A stretch of DNA of 6,063 bases, taken from positions 1 to 6,063 of the forward strand of contig JAESQZ010000057.1 of NCBI GenBank assembly GCA_016764955.1, written 5' to 3'. The translations under genes were made by a program, and so were the position numbers. The notes under the pieces were generated by a model, which saw only the letters and a program-made list of their open reading frames with translations, was not told the DNA's origin and ran no database searches. This DNA comes from Deltaproteobacteria bacterium. GTDB lineage: Bacteria > Myxococcota > UBA727 > JABDBI01. Below are positions 6,053 to 6,063 of the stretch, piece after piece (position 1 is the first letter of the stretch; every line of letters begins with the position of its first letter).

Positions 6053-6061
6053 ACCTGGACA
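6036..6061 (-). repeat. Right terminal inverted repeat of the IS
   Basis: On the minus strand this reads TGTCCAGGTTCA, then TA, then ACATATGAGACT, matching the left arm block for block. It includes the transposase stop codon and ends two bases before the window edge. Confidence 0.8.
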
Positions 6062-6063
6062 TG

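Larger units (their letters stand above)
4930..6061 (+). mobile_element. IS481-family insertion sequence, apparently complete (about 1.13 kb)
   Basis: A single-ORF DDE transposase is bracketed by imperfect inverted repeats beginning TG and ending CA. The length fits the IS481 family (roughly 1-1.3 kb), which uses one uninterrupted transposase ORF rather than the frameshifted orfAB of IS3. The left end starts one base after the stop codon of the preceding membrane protein gene. Only two bases follow the right end in this window, so no target duplication can be confirmed. The tips are uncertain by several bases: the left arm contains ACTAGG (4932-4937), and IS481 itself is known to target CTAG, so the true left boundary may lie just after that CTAG. 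Confidence 0.88.

Overview
The window looks like chromosomal DNA of a Gram-negative bacterium. There are two proteins with Sec-type signal peptides, a P1B copper ATPase and a short-form TrhO-like protein. From memory, the ATPase is strikingly like the Legionella pneumophila CopA. That points weakly to Gammaproteobacteria, perhaps a Legionellales-like, host-associated lineage. The placement rests on one recalled resemblance and is not firm.

Layout. The left third is read on the minus strand: a gene for a 408-residue exported protein I do not recognise (941-2167), then a short-form tRNA uridine hydroxylase of the TrhO/YceA family (77-802). Between and partly overlapping them is a candidate 55-codon small ORF ending in a CxxC motif (874-1041). 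On the plus strand, sharing a 76-bp divergent intergenic region with the exported-protein gene, lies an intact Cu(+)-exporting P1B-1 ATPase, copA (2244-4310). A small exported, four-segment membrane protein of unknown function that appears internally duplicated (4359-4928) follows it 48 bp later. The right end is an essentially complete IS481-family insertion sequence of about 1.13 kb (4930-6061), inserted one base after the stop codon of the membrane protein. It carries an intact DDE transposase, imperfect terminal inverted repeats, further mirrored blocks inside both ends, and a leader stem that would cover the transposase ribosome binding site.

How the parts relate. copA gives copper efflux. 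The downstream membrane protein may be co-transcribed with it, but nothing in its sequence shows copper binding. The exported protein is divergent from copA and could share its control region. trhO is a housekeeping tRNA-modification gene with no evident link to copper. The IS is a passenger that appears to have left the upstream gene intact. I see no CRISPR array, tRNA, rRNA or defence system. The least explained items are the 408-residue exported protein, the duplicated membrane protein and the small CxxC ORF.
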